DNA of 64,000 nucleotides from CAIYZT01 sp947461435 (lineage in GTDB: Bacteria; Pseudomonadota; Alphaproteobacteria; Rhodobacterales; Rhodobacteraceae). The stretch is taken from positions 930,001-994,000 of the forward strand of contig OZ260083.1 in assembly GCA_965284435.1 (NCBI GenBank), written 5' to 3'. Each line of letters opens with the position of its first letter. Positions within the stretch are counted from its first letter, which is position 1. The translations under genes were made by a program, and so were the position numbers. The notes under the pieces were generated by a model, which did no database searches, was not told the origin of the DNA, and worked only from the letters and a program-made list of their open reading frames with translations. Shown piece by piece: positions 9,213 to 17,902 of this stretch.

Positions 9213-9746
9213 ATGGCACGCATCAAAATCATCTCGGATCTGGACGTTCTTGACGCAGCGTTGGCGATCTTTGCCCGCGATGGCGACAAGGGCGTTTCTT
9301 TTGGCGCACTGGGCAAAGCGGTGGGCTTGGCCCCGGCGACGCTGGTGCAACGCTTTGTAACGCGCGATGCGATGTTCGCGGCGGCGGTGGGGCAAGGCTG
9401 GGCGCGAGCCATGGCCGCGCTTGAGAAGTGCGACGCAGAAGCGCCCGCCAATGGGCACAATGCCGTGGCCTTCCTGAAGGCCTTGGGCGAGGCCCTGGAC
9501 ATGGTGCCGCTGTCAGCGCTGCTGACGGCCAGTCAATCGGACCAAATTCTGCGCGCCAAGGCCAGTGATTGGCGGCGGGCGGTCGAAAGCTCTTTGGCGG
9601 GTCGGATCGAAAAGGGGCCCGGTCAGGCGAGCGAGGCCGCAGCGGCGGTTTTTGCGGCTTGGCAGGGGCGGATGATGTGGCAGGGCACCGAAGGCGGAGA
9701 TTTTCGGCTGCGCGCCTTTGTGAAAAAGAAGAAAGCCGACGATTAA
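9213..9746 (+). CDS. TetR family transcriptional regulator
   Basis: A 177-residue protein. Residues 1-55 form the TetR N-terminal helix-turn-helix: DAALAIFARDGDKGVSFGALGKAVGLAPATLVQRF, with the characteristic 'aAl.lFa..G..g.s...la..vG' spacing. The rest is a helical ligand-binding domain without recognisable ligand motif, ending in a lysine-rich tail. It lies 39 bp after the glycosyltransferase gene on the same strand and overlaps by four bases the convergent GlsB-like gene. Its target cannot be read; the nearby small membrane protein is one candidate. Confidence 0.85.
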   Translation: MARIKIISDLDVLDAALAIFARDGDKGVSFGALGKAVGLAPATLVQRFVTRDAMFAAAVGQGWARAMAALEKCDAEAPANGHNAVAFLKALGEALDMVPLSALLTASQSDQILRAKASDWRRAVESSLAGRIEKGPGQASEAAAAVFAAWQGRMMWQGTEGGDFRLRAFVKKKKADD

Positions 9747-9985
9747 GGTTTGGAAATATAGGTTTTCCAAAGCCAGATCAGCGCCATAGCGCCCAGAACG
9801 GCACCCACCAATCCGGCAAGCCACCCGGTCATGGCCACAAGAAACCGCAGCAAGAACCCGCCCACGAGGGCGCCGCCCATGCCGATGACCACCGTGGTGG
9901 GTATGTCGGTTTGAAGTTTCATCGTGCGCGTGGCGATAAAGCCGGCAGCGGCACCGATGATCATGAGAAAGACGAAGCTGGGCAT
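9743..9985 (-). CDS. GlsB/YeaQ/YmgE-type stress-response membrane protein
   Basis: An 80-residue, almost wholly hydrophobic protein with three predicted membrane helices (about residues 4-20, 31-53 and 56-74). The glycine-rich pattern IIGAAAGFIATRTM and TTVVIGMGGALVGGFLL is that of the transglycosylase-associated/GlsB family of inner-membrane proteins linked to general stress. An AGGAGG-like site (complement of cctcct) lies just upstream of the ATG at 9985. It stands alone, convergent with the TetR gene. The exact function of the family is not established. Confidence 0.85.
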   Translation of the reverse strand: MPSFVFLMIIGAAAGFIATRTMKLQTDIPTTVVIGMGGALVGGFLLRFLVAMTGWLAGLVGAVLGAMALIWLWKTYISKP

Positions 9986-10038
9986 GGGGGCCTCCTGTTA
10001 TCTGCCCCATATGGGAAGGCACAGGGGATTTGTGAAGA

Positions 10039-10929
10039 TCACAGGTAAGGGGGAAGTTTCAGACCTTTAAGTACCTCTGCCGCCGGCATCGGACGCTTGC
10101 CTTCGCGCTGGGCCTGCAAAATTTCCACGGCGCCGTCGCCGCAGGCAATTGTAAAGCCGTGCAGAACCTGACCCGGCGTTCCTGCGCCGGGGGCAAGACG
10201 GCTTCGCAGAAGTTTGACCCGTTCGTCGCCGATCCGTACCCAAGCGCCCGGAAAGGGGGATAACCCCCGGATCAGGCGATCCACGGTTTGGGCGGGGGCG
10301 GTGAAGGAAATCTGCGATTCGGCCTTGTCGATCTTGGCGGCATAGGTGACGCCTTCGGTTCCTTGCGCAAGGGCGGCCAAGGACGGCGCGGCCAGGGTTT
10401 GCACCATCATCCGCGCGCCCAGGGCGCTGAGCCGGTCATGCAGGTCTGCCGTGGTATCTTCGGCGCCAATGGGCAGGCTTTGGCGCGCGATTACAGGGCC
10501 GGTGTCAAGTCCCGCGTCCATCTGCATGATGCAAATGCCGGTCTGCGCATCACCCGCCATCAGGGCGCGGTGAATGGGCGCAGCGCCGCGCCAGCGGGGC
10601 AGCAAGGATGCGTGGATATTCAGGCAGCCGAGGCGCGGCATATCCAGCACGATCTGCGGCAGAATAAGCCCGTAAGCCACGACAACCGCGACATCGCATT
10701 TCAGTGCAGCAAATTCATGCTGCACATCTTCGCTGCGCAGCGAAACCGGGTGGCGAACGGGAAGGCCCAACGCCTCGGCCCGGATTTGCACCGGGCTTTT
10801 GCGGTCAGCCTTGCCCCGGCCCGCGGGGCGGGGGGGCTGGCAGTAGACGGCCAGAACCTGATGGGCGGCATGCAAGGCGTCCAGCACAGGAACCGAAAAA
10901 TCCGGCGTGCCCATGAAGGCCACCTTCAT
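10039..10929 (-). CDS. fmt: methionyl-tRNA formyltransferase
   Basis: A 296-residue enzyme that transfers a formyl group from 10-formyltetrahydrofolate to Met-tRNAfMet. The start MKVAFMGTPDFSVPVL, the catalytic block NIHASLLPRWRGAAPIHRAL (Asn, His) and GICIMQMDAGLDTGPV are family hallmarks; the C-terminal part (ISFTAPAQTVDRLIRGLSPFPGAW) is the tRNA-binding domain. The length is close to the usual 310. It is the last gene of a four-gene chain with three peptide-deformylase-type genes, each overlapping the next by four bases. An initiator tRNA gene occurs in the same window at 24202. Confidence 0.97.
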   Translation of the reverse strand: MKVAFMGTPDFSVPVLDALHAAHQVLAVYCQPPRPAGRGKADRKSPVQIRAEALGLPVRHPVSLRSEDVQHEFAALKCDVAVVVAYGLILPQIVLDMPRLGCLNIHASLLPRWRGAAPIHRALMAGDAQTGICIMQMDAGLDTGPVIARQSLPIGAEDTTADLHDRLSALGARMMVQTLAAPSLAALAQGTEGVTYAAKIDKAESQISFTAPAQTVDRLIRGLSPFPGAWVRIGDERVKLLRSRLAPGAGTPGQVLHGFTIACGDGAVEILQAQREGKRPMPAAEVLKGLKLPPYL

Positions 10930-11429
10930 GCGCGTTTCCTGAATTTATCGGATTTGGCGATCAGCATTTTGCGTTTGACCGGCGACAGATGATCAAAATA
11001 CATCTTGCCGGCCAGATGATCGATCTGGTGTTGCACCGAGGTGGCCCACAGGTTCACGAAATCGCGGTCTTCCATCTGGCCTTGGGCGTTCAGAAAGCGC
11101 ACGGTTACGGCGCGCGGGCGCGAAAGCGCGGCCGAAACGCCCGGCAGGTTCGGGCTGGCTTCTTCATGCTCTCGCATTTGACCAGAGGCGTGCAGAATTT
11201 CGGGATTGGCCATCAAGACTGCCTTTCCCCGTTCGTCAGAGCAATCGACAACGGCCAGACGAAAGGGGACGCCGATTTGCACGGCGGCCAGACCATAGCC
11301 GGGCATGGCATCCATCGTGTCCACCATATCGGCCCAGATGGCGCGGATCTGATCGGTCACCTCGGCCACATCGGCGGCCTTCTGGCGCAGGATCTGGGCC
11401 GGATAGGGGATGCACAGGCGCACGGTCAT
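10926..11429 (-). CDS. degenerate peptide-deformylase-like protein
   Basis: A 167-residue member of the peptide deformylase fold in which metal-site residues have changed. Motif 1 is kept (GYGLAAVQIG). Motif 2, normally EGCLS with the metal-binding cysteine, reads EEASPNLPG and has no cysteine. Motif 3, normally HEIDH, reads HQIDHLAG, so the catalytic glutamate is glutamine, although both histidines remain. By established knowledge of deformylase chemistry this protein should not deformylate normally. It overlaps fmt and the intact-type gene at 11426 by four bases each. A structural or regulatory partner role is possible. Confidence 0.85.
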   Translation of the reverse strand: MTVRLCIPYPAQILRQKAADVAEVTDQIRAIWADMVDTMDAMPGYGLAAVQIGVPFRLAVVDCSDERGKAVLMANPEILHASGQMREHEEASPNLPGVSAALSRPRAVTVRFLNAQGQMEDRDFVNLWATSVQHQIDHLAGKMYFDHLSPVKRKMLIAKSDKFRKRA

Positions 11430-11923
11430 GCCAACACCTCGGCCTCGGCGAGGGCACGGTTTTGGGGCGTCAGATGGTCGAGCGTCAGAATACCGTCGAG
11501 ATGATCATATTCATGTTGGGCGCAGATGGCTGCAAAGCCGGCAAGGCGGGCGTCGTGCCGCGTGCCATCCGGATCGTGCCACGACATGCGGATGGACTGC
11601 GGGCGCGAGACATGGGTGGTGGTTCCCGGAAGGGACAAGCAACCCTCGGCCCCGATGGAGGTGACGGCCGAGCGCCAGTGAATTTCGGGGTTGATGCAGA
11701 CCAAAGGCGACGGAATGCCTTGTTTCCATGTGACATCCATCACGAACATGCGCTGCGAGACGCCGACCTGCGGGGCGGCAAGGCCGCGGCCGGGCGCGGC
11801 GTACATGGTGGCCAGCATATCTTCGGCCAGACGGCGGATACCGGCGGTGACACCCGTGATCGGCGCGGCGCGGGCCAGCAAAATCGGATTGGGCCAGTGC
11901 AAGATCGGCAAAAGGGCCATCAT
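11426..11923 (-). CDS. def: peptide deformylase, second copy
   Basis: A 165-residue deformylase with all three metal-site motifs: GRGLAAPQVG, EGCLSLPG and HEYDHLDG. It removes the formyl group from N-terminal methionine of new proteins. The sequence differs from the 174-residue copy upstream in many places, so this is an old duplication. ATGA overlaps join it to the copies on both sides, giving strict co-translation. The reason for keeping two intact copies is unknown; different peptide or metal preference is one possibility. Confidence 0.93.
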   Translation of the reverse strand: MMALLPILHWPNPILLARAAPITGVTAGIRRLAEDMLATMYAAPGRGLAAPQVGVSQRMFVMDVTWKQGIPSPLVCINPEIHWRSAVTSIGAEGCLSLPGTTTHVSRPQSIRMSWHDPDGTRHDARLAGFAAICAQHEYDHLDGILTLDHLTPQNRALAEAEVLA

Positions 11924-12444
11924 ATGCCCCGCGCGCGCTCGCGCTTGAGCTTTTCCATCTTGCGGGTGATCATCTGACGCTTGAGCGGGCCCAGATAATC
12001 GATGAACAATTTGCCATCCAGATGGTCAATCTCGTGCTGCACACAGGTGGCCCAAAGCCCGGCAAAGTCGCGGTCGTGAATTTCACCATCAAGGCCCAGC
12101 CAAGTGACCTTGACCGCAGCGGGCCGTTTGACATCGGCATATTGTTCGGGGATCGACAGACAGCCTTCTTCGTAGGTGTTCTGATCTTCGGATGACCAAG
12201 TGACCGACGGGTTGATCAGGACCATTGGTTCTGGTGGGCCGTCCTTTATGCAATCCATCACGATGACACGTTTCATCACGCCGACCTGAGGCGCGGCCAG
12301 CCCAATGCCCGGCGCGTCATACATGGTCTCCAGCATGTCGCGGCCAAGCGCCTCGATCTCGGGCGTCAGGGCGCTGACAGGCTCGCATGGCTTTTTCAGG
12401 CGCGGATCGGGATGAATAAGAATGGGTCGGATCATAAGGGGCAT
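11920..12444 (-). CDS. def: peptide deformylase, main copy
   Basis: A 174-residue deformylase beginning MPLMIRPILIHPDPRLKKP, a form close to the standard alphaproteobacterial enzyme. Motifs are canonical: GIGLAAPQVG, EGCLSIPE and HEIDHLDGKLFID. The C-terminus (PLKRQMITRKMEKLKRER) is the usual basic helix. ATG at 12444 or the ATG three codons later (MIRPIL) could be the start. It heads the chain def-def-(def-like)-fmt, so its promoter probably lies in 12445-12637, a region shared with the divergent C-S lyase gene. Confidence 0.95.
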   Translation of the reverse strand: MPLMIRPILIHPDPRLKKPCEPVSALTPEIEALGRDMLETMYDAPGIGLAAPQVGVMKRVIVMDCIKDGPPEPMVLINPSVTWSSEDQNTYEEGCLSIPEQYADVKRPAAVKVTWLGLDGEIHDRDFAGLWATCVQHEIDHLDGKLFIDYLGPLKRQMITRKMEKLKRERARGI

Positions 12445-12637
12445 TTACGGAATAGGGCGAATTGGTGCAAGAGGGGGGAGTGAACAAGTCGGCAGGGATC
12501 GACTCCCAGTGCGTGGGATAGGTTTTCTGGATGATGCAGTGATAGCAGAATTTTGTGCTGATCTGAATTAAATATATGGAACGATGTTCCGTAATTTGGT
12601 AAATGATCGGGACAAAACGTTTTTGAAGGCGGCGCGC

Positions 12638-13810
12638 ATGGATTTCGACACCAAGATCAACCGGATCGGCACACATTCGGTGAAGTGGGATTCGATGGAA
12701 GGCTATTACGGCGTCTCGCCGACCGATGGCATTTCGATGTGGGTGGCGGATATGGATTTTCGTCCGCCGACCTGTGTGCAAACGGCGCTGCAAAAGATGC
12801 TGGATCATGGCGTTTATGGCTATTTCGGCAATGAGGACCCGTATCTGGAGTCGATCCAGTGGTGGATGGCCAACCGGCATGGCTGGGCGGTGGACAAAAG
12901 CCACATCTTCACCACGCATGGGTTGGTGAACGGTACATCGATGTGCGTGGATGCCTTTACGGCCGTGGGCGATCATGTAGTCTTGACCACGCCGGTCTAT
13001 CACGCCTTTGCGCGGGTGATCAAAGCCGCCGGGCGCGGCGTGACCGAATGCCCGCTGGCGGTGGTGGATGGCCGCTATGAGATGGATTTTGCCGACTGGG
13101 ATCAGCGGATGACGGGCAAAGAGACCATGTTCATCCTGTGCTCGCCGCACAATCCGGGCGGGCGGGTTTGGACGCTGGCCGAATTGCGCGGCGTCGCTGC
13201 GTTTTGCAAACGGCATGATCTGATTTTGGTCAGCGACGAGATTCACCATGACTTGGTGATGCCCGGACACAAGCATGTGGCGATGGCCGTGGCGGCCCCC
13301 GAGATTGCCGACCGTCTGGTTATGATGACGGCCACCACCAAGACATTCAACATCGCAGGCGCCCATTCGGGCAATGTGATCATCGCGGACGACGGACTGC
13401 GGGCAAGGTTTTCCGATCGGATGATGGCGATGGGGATATCGCCCAATTCCTTTGGGTTGCATATGGCCACGGCGGCCTATTCGCCGGATGGGGCGGCTTG
13501 GGTGGATGCACTGTGTGAGTATCTTGCCGGCAATGCGAGGATCTTTGACGAAGGTTTGCGGTCTATTCCCGGCGTGACATCCATGGCGCTTGAGGCGACC
13601 TATCTGGCATGGGTCGGGTTCGAGGGTCTGGGCATGGATCAGGCCGAAGTGGTGGAGCGTGTGCAAAAAGGGGCCAAGATTGCCGCCAACCATGGGGTCA
13701 GCTTTGGTACCGGGGGCGAGGCCTTTATGCGGTTCAACCTTGCGACGCAGCGATCGGTCGTGGCCGAAGCCGTCAAGCGTTTGCAAGCTGCCTTTGCAGA
13801 TCTGCAATGA
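12638..13810 (+). CDS. PatB/MalY-type PLP-dependent C-S lyase (cystathionine beta-lyase-like)
   Basis: A 390-residue fold-type I aminotransferase-like enzyme. MDFDTKINRIGTHSVKWD and MWVADMDFRPP at the N-terminus are typical of the PatB/MalY group. The PLP lysine is in TATTKTFNIAGAHSG, the cofactor aspartate in LVSDEIHHDL, and the C-terminal arginine in FMRFNLA. Such enzymes cleave cystathionine or cysteine conjugates to a thiol, pyruvate and ammonia. ATG at 12638 is preferred over an in-frame ATG at 12584 because the conserved N-terminus begins there and GAAGGCGGC precedes it. Its stop overlaps the start of a 42-residue gene. Confidence 0.9.
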   Translation: MDFDTKINRIGTHSVKWDSMEGYYGVSPTDGISMWVADMDFRPPTCVQTALQKMLDHGVYGYFGNEDPYLESIQWWMANRHGWAVDKSHIFTTHGLVNGTSMCVDAFTAVGDHVVLTTPVYHAFARVIKAAGRGVTECPLAVVDGRYEMDFADWDQRMTGKETMFILCSPHNPGGRVWTLAELRGVAAFCKRHDLILVSDEIHHDLVMPGHKHVAMAVAAPEIADRLVMMTATTKTFNIAGAHSGNVIIADDGLRARFSDRMMAMGISPNSFGLHMATAAYSPDGAAWVDALCEYLAGNARIFDEGLRSIPGVTSMALEATYLAWVGFEGLGMDQAEVVERVQKGAKIAANHGVSFGTGGEAFMRFNLATQRSVVAEAVKRLQAAFADLQ

Positions 13811-13935
13811 AAGTAAAACGCTGGGTCTTTGTCGCCTTTCTTGTGACCATCAAGTTGGTTGCTGTGTTCAACGCCTATGAGACACCGAAAGACGACCAGA
13901 AGCTGGCGCATGTCACCGAACAGGCTGCGCCCTAA
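13807..13935 (+). CDS. small single-pass membrane protein (42 aa)
   Basis: A 42-residue reading frame whose ATG overlaps the stop of the C-S lyase gene (ATGA). It begins MKVKRWVFVAFLVTIKLVAV: two lysines and an arginine followed by a hydrophobic helix of about 18 residues, then a polar tail of about 20 residues (NAYETPKDDQKLAHVTEQ). This fits an inner-membrane protein with the short N-terminus inside. The coupling to the lyase is the main argument that it is expressed. No family is recognised and no function is proposed. Confidence 0.5.
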   Translation: MKVKRWVFVAFLVTIKLVAVFNAYETPKDDQKLAHVTEQAAP

Positions 13936-13951
13936 GGGCGCTGTCGCAAGA

Positions 13952-14302
13952 TCAGGTCTTGGGTAGATAGGCTATGGGTGCGTGTTCATTGCGTTCATAG
14001 TCAAGCGCGGCACTGTCCAGAACGGCTGTCGCGCGTTTGAAGCTGCACACAAGCTCGTCTCCGTCGGTTTCAGACGCCACGATCAGACATTGAAAGATAT
14101 GCTTTGCGCCGTCGTAGATATCGACAAGCCCGCGAAGATGGGTGGTGTGAACCGCCTCGAGTGCAAGGCCATCGTGCCAAAAGCGCAACAGGGGATAGGT
14201 TGAATTACCAACTTGCACCTTCAGCCGAGATTTCTTGCGTGCGCGCGACATCTGCGCCTGCGCCAGACCATCCCGCAATTCCTTTGAATAAAACTCCAGC
14301 AT
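13952..14302 (-). CDS. conserved hypothetical protein
   Basis: A 116-residue soluble protein, not recognised. It starts MLEFYSKELRDGLAQAQ after a strong GGAGG site six bases from the ATG, which supports it as a real gene. A basic stretch (SRARKKSRLKVQVGN) is followed by a beta-rich part (YPLLRFWHDGLALEAVHTTHLRGLVDIYDGAK would be strands in order), a layout that recalls PilZ-like or other small beta-barrel folds, but none of the binding motifs is clear. It is convergent with the preceding small gene and divergent from the lytic transglycosylase at 14488. Confidence 0.7.
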   Translation of the reverse strand: MLEFYSKELRDGLAQAQMSRARKKSRLKVQVGNSTYPLLRFWHDGLALEAVHTTHLRGLVDIYDGAKHIFQCLIVASETDGDELVCSFKRATAVLDSAALDYERNEHAPIAYLPKT

Positions 14303-14487
14303 TTAAACCTCCACCCTGTCTTCAAAGTCTCGTTCGAATTTGTCAAAATCAAGTGAACGGGGCGCTGTGGCTGCGATGCCTGATGATTGTGACATGCACG
14401 CAACAGGATTCGAATGCTGCGCAGCATTTCGCGCATTGTTCGGGGGTAAAGTCACAGGGTAGGGTGTTCGAACGTATAGGAGATATC

Positions 14488-15663
14488 ATGACGTTTGCGC
14501 GACTCACCCCCCTTGTGTTGGCGATTGGTCTGGGGTCAACCATGGGCCATGCGGCCCCCTGTGGGGGCGATTTTGGCAGCTTCGTGCAGGCCATGAGCGA
14601 GGAAGCGCGTCTGGCGGGATTGCCTGACGCGGCGATCGCCGGGTTTTTCGACGGTGCCCGGCAAGATGCTGCGGTGCTGAAAGCGGACCGAAGCCAAGGT
14701 GTCTTTCGCAAGACCTTCCTGGATTTCAGCCAATCTTTGATCTCGAAAAGTCGTCTTAAAAACGGCGCGGCCTTTGCCGAGAGTTTGGACAATGTCTTTG
14801 ATCGGGCCGAATCCGAATACGGCGTGCCGCGCGGGTTGTTGTTGGCGTTCTGGGCCTTTGAAACCGATTTTGGTGCGGTGCAGGGCGATTTCAACACGCG
14901 CAATGCCATCGTCACCCTGGCGCAGGATTGCCGCCGCCCCGAGATCTTTCAGCCGCAAGTTCTGGCGGCGATCCAATTGACGGCGATGGGGGATTTTGAC
15001 CCCGCCACCACGACGGGCGCCTGGGCCGGTGAAATCGGCATGGTGCAGATGTTGCCGAAGGACATTCTTGAACGGGGCGTTGATGGGGATGGGGACGGTC
15101 TGATCACGCTCAAAACCTCGGTGCCTGATGCGATCCTGTCGGGGGCGTCCATGTTGCAGCAGCACGGTTGGCGCGCTGGGGAACCGTGGCTGCAAGAGGT
15201 CACGGTGCCGCCGGATCTGGATTGGTCGCTGAGCGGGCTTGATGGCGAGCGGCCGGGCAGCGACTGGGCTGCGATGGGGGTACAGGCCCGTGAGGGCGCG
15301 TTGGCAGATTTGCCCGCCAGTCTGATCTTGCCGCAGGGCCGCAAAGGGCCGACTTTTATCGTCTATCAAAACTACAAGACATTGTTTGAATGGAACAAAA
15401 GTTTCACCTATGTCACGACAGCCGCCTATTTTGCCACAAGGTTGCAAGGCGCAAAACCCTATGATGCGGGCGATCCGGACCCGGCATTGACGACCGAGCA
15501 GATGATGGCCTTGCAGGAAAAGCTGGCCGCCATGGGGTATGACGTGGGGCAGATTGACGGGATTTTGGGGGCGTCGACCCGCCGCGCCATTCAAATGGAA
15601 CAACAGCGCTTGGGACTTCCGGCCGATGCCTGGCCGACGGTTGAATTATTGAAGAGCCTGTGA
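14488..15663 (+). CDS. MltB-type lytic murein transglycosylase with peptidoglycan-binding domain
   Basis: A 391-residue exported protein. A signal peptide (MTFARLTPLVLAIGLGSTMG, cut near HAAP) leads to a transglycosylase domain with the catalytic glutamate in AFWAFETDFGA and a further conserved block GEIGMVQMLPKDIL. Residues about 325-391 (LTTEQMMALQEKLAAMGYDV, IDGILGASTRRAI) form a PG_binding_1 repeat. It cleaves glycan strands of peptidoglycan in the periplasm with formation of 1,6-anhydro ends. ATG at 14488 has AGGAGA directly upstream; longer in-frame extension upstream is not needed. The gene stands alone. Confidence 0.92.
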   Translation: MTFARLTPLVLAIGLGSTMGHAAPCGGDFGSFVQAMSEEARLAGLPDAAIAGFFDGARQDAAVLKADRSQGVFRKTFLDFSQSLISKSRLKNGAAFAESLDNVFDRAESEYGVPRGLLLAFWAFETDFGAVQGDFNTRNAIVTLAQDCRRPEIFQPQVLAAIQLTAMGDFDPATTTGAWAGEIGMVQMLPKDILERGVDGDGDGLITLKTSVPDAILSGASMLQQHGWRAGEPWLQEVTVPPDLDWSLSGLDGERPGSDWAAMGVQAREGALADLPASLILPQGRKGPTFIVYQNYKTLFEWNKSFTYVTTAAYFATRLQGAKPYDAGDPDPALTTEQMMALQEKLAAMGYDVGQIDGILGASTRRAIQMEQQRLGLPADAWPTVELLKSL

Positions 15664-15700
15664 CCGGCCTGTCTTTGGCGGGCCTGCCCCGGCAGGGCTG

Positions 15701-16054
15701 TCAAATCGCGCAAAGGTCAGAGCGGGTCAAAAAGCGCCGCTCGCGGCCGTTGTCGAGGGAAAACATACCCCCCCGGCCCTTGACCACATCGATGATCAGG
15801 CGCGTGTGTTTCCAAACCTCAAACTGGCTGCCCGAAATATAGAAGGGCATGCCGCCGATCTGGCCAAGTTGCACATCATAATCCCCCAAAAGGAAATCAC
15901 CCAGCGCGTAGCACATCGGAGAAGAACCGTCGCAGCACCCGCCGGATTGATGAAACATCACGGGTCCGTGGTCGGCGACGATTTCGGCCAACAGCGCCAA
16001 AGCGGCGGGTGTTGCCTCTACCTGATCCAGATCGATGGTCATCTGCTGCGTCAT
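15701..16054 (-). CDS. DUF779 protein
   Basis: A 117-residue protein with the DUF779 cysteine pattern QSGGCCDGSSPMCY, which looks like a metal- or thiol-active site, then ISGSQFEVWKHTRLIIDVV and RGGMFSLDN. DUF779 genes are commonly found beside acetaldehyde-type dehydrogenases, and here one lies directly upstream on the same strand, separated by a 73-bp spacer that contains a strong hairpin. A helper role for alcohol/aldehyde oxidation is inferred from that association; no enzymatic activity is known to me. Confidence 0.9.
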   Translation of the reverse strand: MTQQMTIDLDQVEATPAALALLAEIVADHGPVMFHQSGGCCDGSSPMCYALGDFLLGDYDVQLGQIGGMPFYISGSQFEVWKHTRLIIDVVKGRGGMFSLDNGRERRFLTRSDLCAI

Positions 16055-16082
16055 TCTGTGTCCAAAAGCGGCTGTGATGGGT

Positions 16083-16105
16083 CCGGGGGGCAGGCCGCCC
16101 CCCGG
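16083..16105 (-). terminator. GC-rich intercistronic hairpin between aldehyde dehydrogenase and DUF779 genes
   Basis: A perfect 9-bp stem (16083-16091 with 16097-16105, CCGGGGGGC against GCCCCCCGG) encloses the loop AGGCC. No T-run follows on the transcribed strand, so it is more likely an mRNA-stabilising or attenuating element than a full terminator. It would separate a highly expressed dehydrogenase from a less expressed DUF779 gene. Confidence 0.55.
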
Positions 16106-16127
16106 CGTTGGTTTTGGGCATCCAGCC

Positions 16128-17645
16128 TTAGAAGAAGCCCAGTTTCTTTGGCGAATAGCTGACCAGCATATTCTTGGTTTGCTGATAATGGTCCAGCATC
16201 ATCTTGTGGTTTTCGCGCCCGATCCCGGACTGTTTGTATCCGCCAAAGGCCGCATGGGCCGGATAGGCGTGATAGCAGTTGGTCCAGACACGTCCGGCCT
16301 CGATTGCGCGGCCAAAGCGGTAGCAGGTGTTGACATCACGGCTCCACAGACCAGCGCCCAGACCGTAAAGCGTGTCATTGGCGATGGACAGCGCTTCGTC
16401 CGGGGTCTTGAAGGTTGTCACAGACAGAACGGGCCCAAAGATTTCTTCCTGAAAGATCCGCATCTTGTTGTGGCCCTTGAACACGGTGGGCTGCACATAG
16501 TAGCCGCCTGACAATTCGCCGGGCAGATGGGCACGCGCGCCGCCGATCAGAAGTTCGGCGCCCTCTTTGTTGCCGATGTCCATGTAGGACAGGATCTTTT
16601 CCATCTGTTCGGACGAGGCCTGCGCCCCGATCATGGTGGCAGGATCCAGCGGGTCACCCTGCACGATTGCGGCGACACGTTTCAACGCGCGTTCCATGAA
16701 GCGATCATAGATCGATTCCTGAATCAGCGCCCGGGACGGGCAGGTGCAGACTTCGCCCTGATTGAGCGCGAACATGACAAAGCCTTCGATCGCCTTGTCA
16801 AAGAAATCGTCATCTTCGGCGCAGACATCGGAAAAGAAGATGTTGGGGCTTTTGCCGCCCAGTTCCAAGGTAACCGGGATCAGGTTCTGGCTGGCATATT
16901 GCATGATCAGGCGGCCTGTCGTCGTCTCGCCGGTGAAGGCGATCTTGGCGATGCGGTTCGACGAAGCCAGCGGCTTGCCCGCCTCAAGGCCGAAGCCGTT
17001 GACAATGTTCAAGACGCCCGGGGGCAAAAGATCGGCGATCAATTCGATCAGGATCATGATCGAGGCCGGCGTTTGTTCGGCCGGTTTGAGAACCACACAG
17101 TTGCCGGCGGCCAGTGCCGGGGCAAGTTTCCAGACCGCCATCAGGATCGGGAAGTTCCACGGAATGATCTGGCCGACGACGCCCAGAGGTTCATGGAAGT
17201 GATAGGCCACGGTGTCGTTGTCGATCTGCGACATCGACCCTTCCTGCGAGCGGATGCAGCCGGCAAAATAGCGGAAATGGTCAATCGCGAGGGGCATATC
17301 GGCATGGGTCGTTTCGCGGATCGGCTTGCCATTGTCCCAGGTTTCGGCGGTAGCCAGAAGCGCCAGATTGTCTTCCATCCGGTCCGCGATCTTGTTCAGG
17401 ATGATCGCGCGTTCGGTGGTGCTGGTGCGGCCCCACGCGGCCTTGGCGGCGTGGGCTGAGTCGAGCGCCAGATCGATATCGGCCGCGTCAGAGCGTGCCA
17501 CTTCGCACAGGACCTGGCCAGTGACCGGCGAGGTGTTTTCGAAATAGCGTCCCGCCTTTGGGGCCACCCATTTGCCGCCGATGAAGTTGTCATAGCGGGC
17601 TTTGAAGGGCGACTTTGCCACCCTGAAGTGTTCCATTTTCGTCAT
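16128..17645 (-). CDS. aldehyde dehydrogenase (AldB/ExaC-like, probably acetaldehyde-oxidising)
   Basis: A 505-residue NAD(P)-dependent aldehyde dehydrogenase. Key sites are visible: the cofactor block IIPWNFPILMAVWKLAPALA, the catalytic glutamate in TLELGGKSPNIFF, and the catalytic cysteine in NQGEVCTCPSRALIQ. The C-terminus AAFGGYKQSGIGRENHKMML is typical. The combination of the cysteine context and the neighbouring DUF779 gene points to the AldB/ExaC group that oxidises acetaldehyde and similar aldehydes to acids. A GGAGAACC ribosome-binding site precedes the ATG. The GAF/Fis regulator at 17903 is the likely activator. Confidence 0.93.
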   Translation of the reverse strand: MTKMEHFRVAKSPFKARYDNFIGGKWVAPKAGRYFENTSPVTGQVLCEVARSDAADIDLALDSAHAAKAAWGRTSTTERAIILNKIADRMEDNLALLATAETWDNGKPIRETTHADMPLAIDHFRYFAGCIRSQEGSMSQIDNDTVAYHFHEPLGVVGQIIPWNFPILMAVWKLAPALAAGNCVVLKPAEQTPASIMILIELIADLLPPGVLNIVNGFGLEAGKPLASSNRIAKIAFTGETTTGRLIMQYASQNLIPVTLELGGKSPNIFFSDVCAEDDDFFDKAIEGFVMFALNQGEVCTCPSRALIQESIYDRFMERALKRVAAIVQGDPLDPATMIGAQASSEQMEKILSYMDIGNKEGAELLIGGARAHLPGELSGGYYVQPTVFKGHNKMRIFQEEIFGPVLSVTTFKTPDEALSIANDTLYGLGAGLWSRDVNTCYRFGRAIEAGRVWTNCYHAYPAHAAFGGYKQSGIGRENHKMMLDHYQQTKNMLVSYSPKKLGFF

Positions 17646-17902
17646 ATCGGTTCTCCTCCACGGCCACTCCCATGGCCTTGGGGTCAGGCTGCCCTGACGC
17701 GGGGGCTTTTGTCAGCCGGGGCGCAGGGGGCGGGAGGGGCGGACTGTCTCAGGGATGCGACAGGTTGCTTGGAAAATCCGGCGGCAGGGGCCAAGCGTTT
17801 CAGCCATCGGTGGTGGTCGCGCCCGGCGGCACAGCCCCGGGGTGTTTCACGACATCGACCGTCTGTCTGTTGCGTGGGGAAAAACCGACTGATTCGCCCG
17901 GA

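Noticed and set aside
12317..13807. 496-codon frame antisense to the C-S lyase gene
   Set aside because: The composition is that of a shadow frame, and the plus-strand enzyme has PLP-site motifs.
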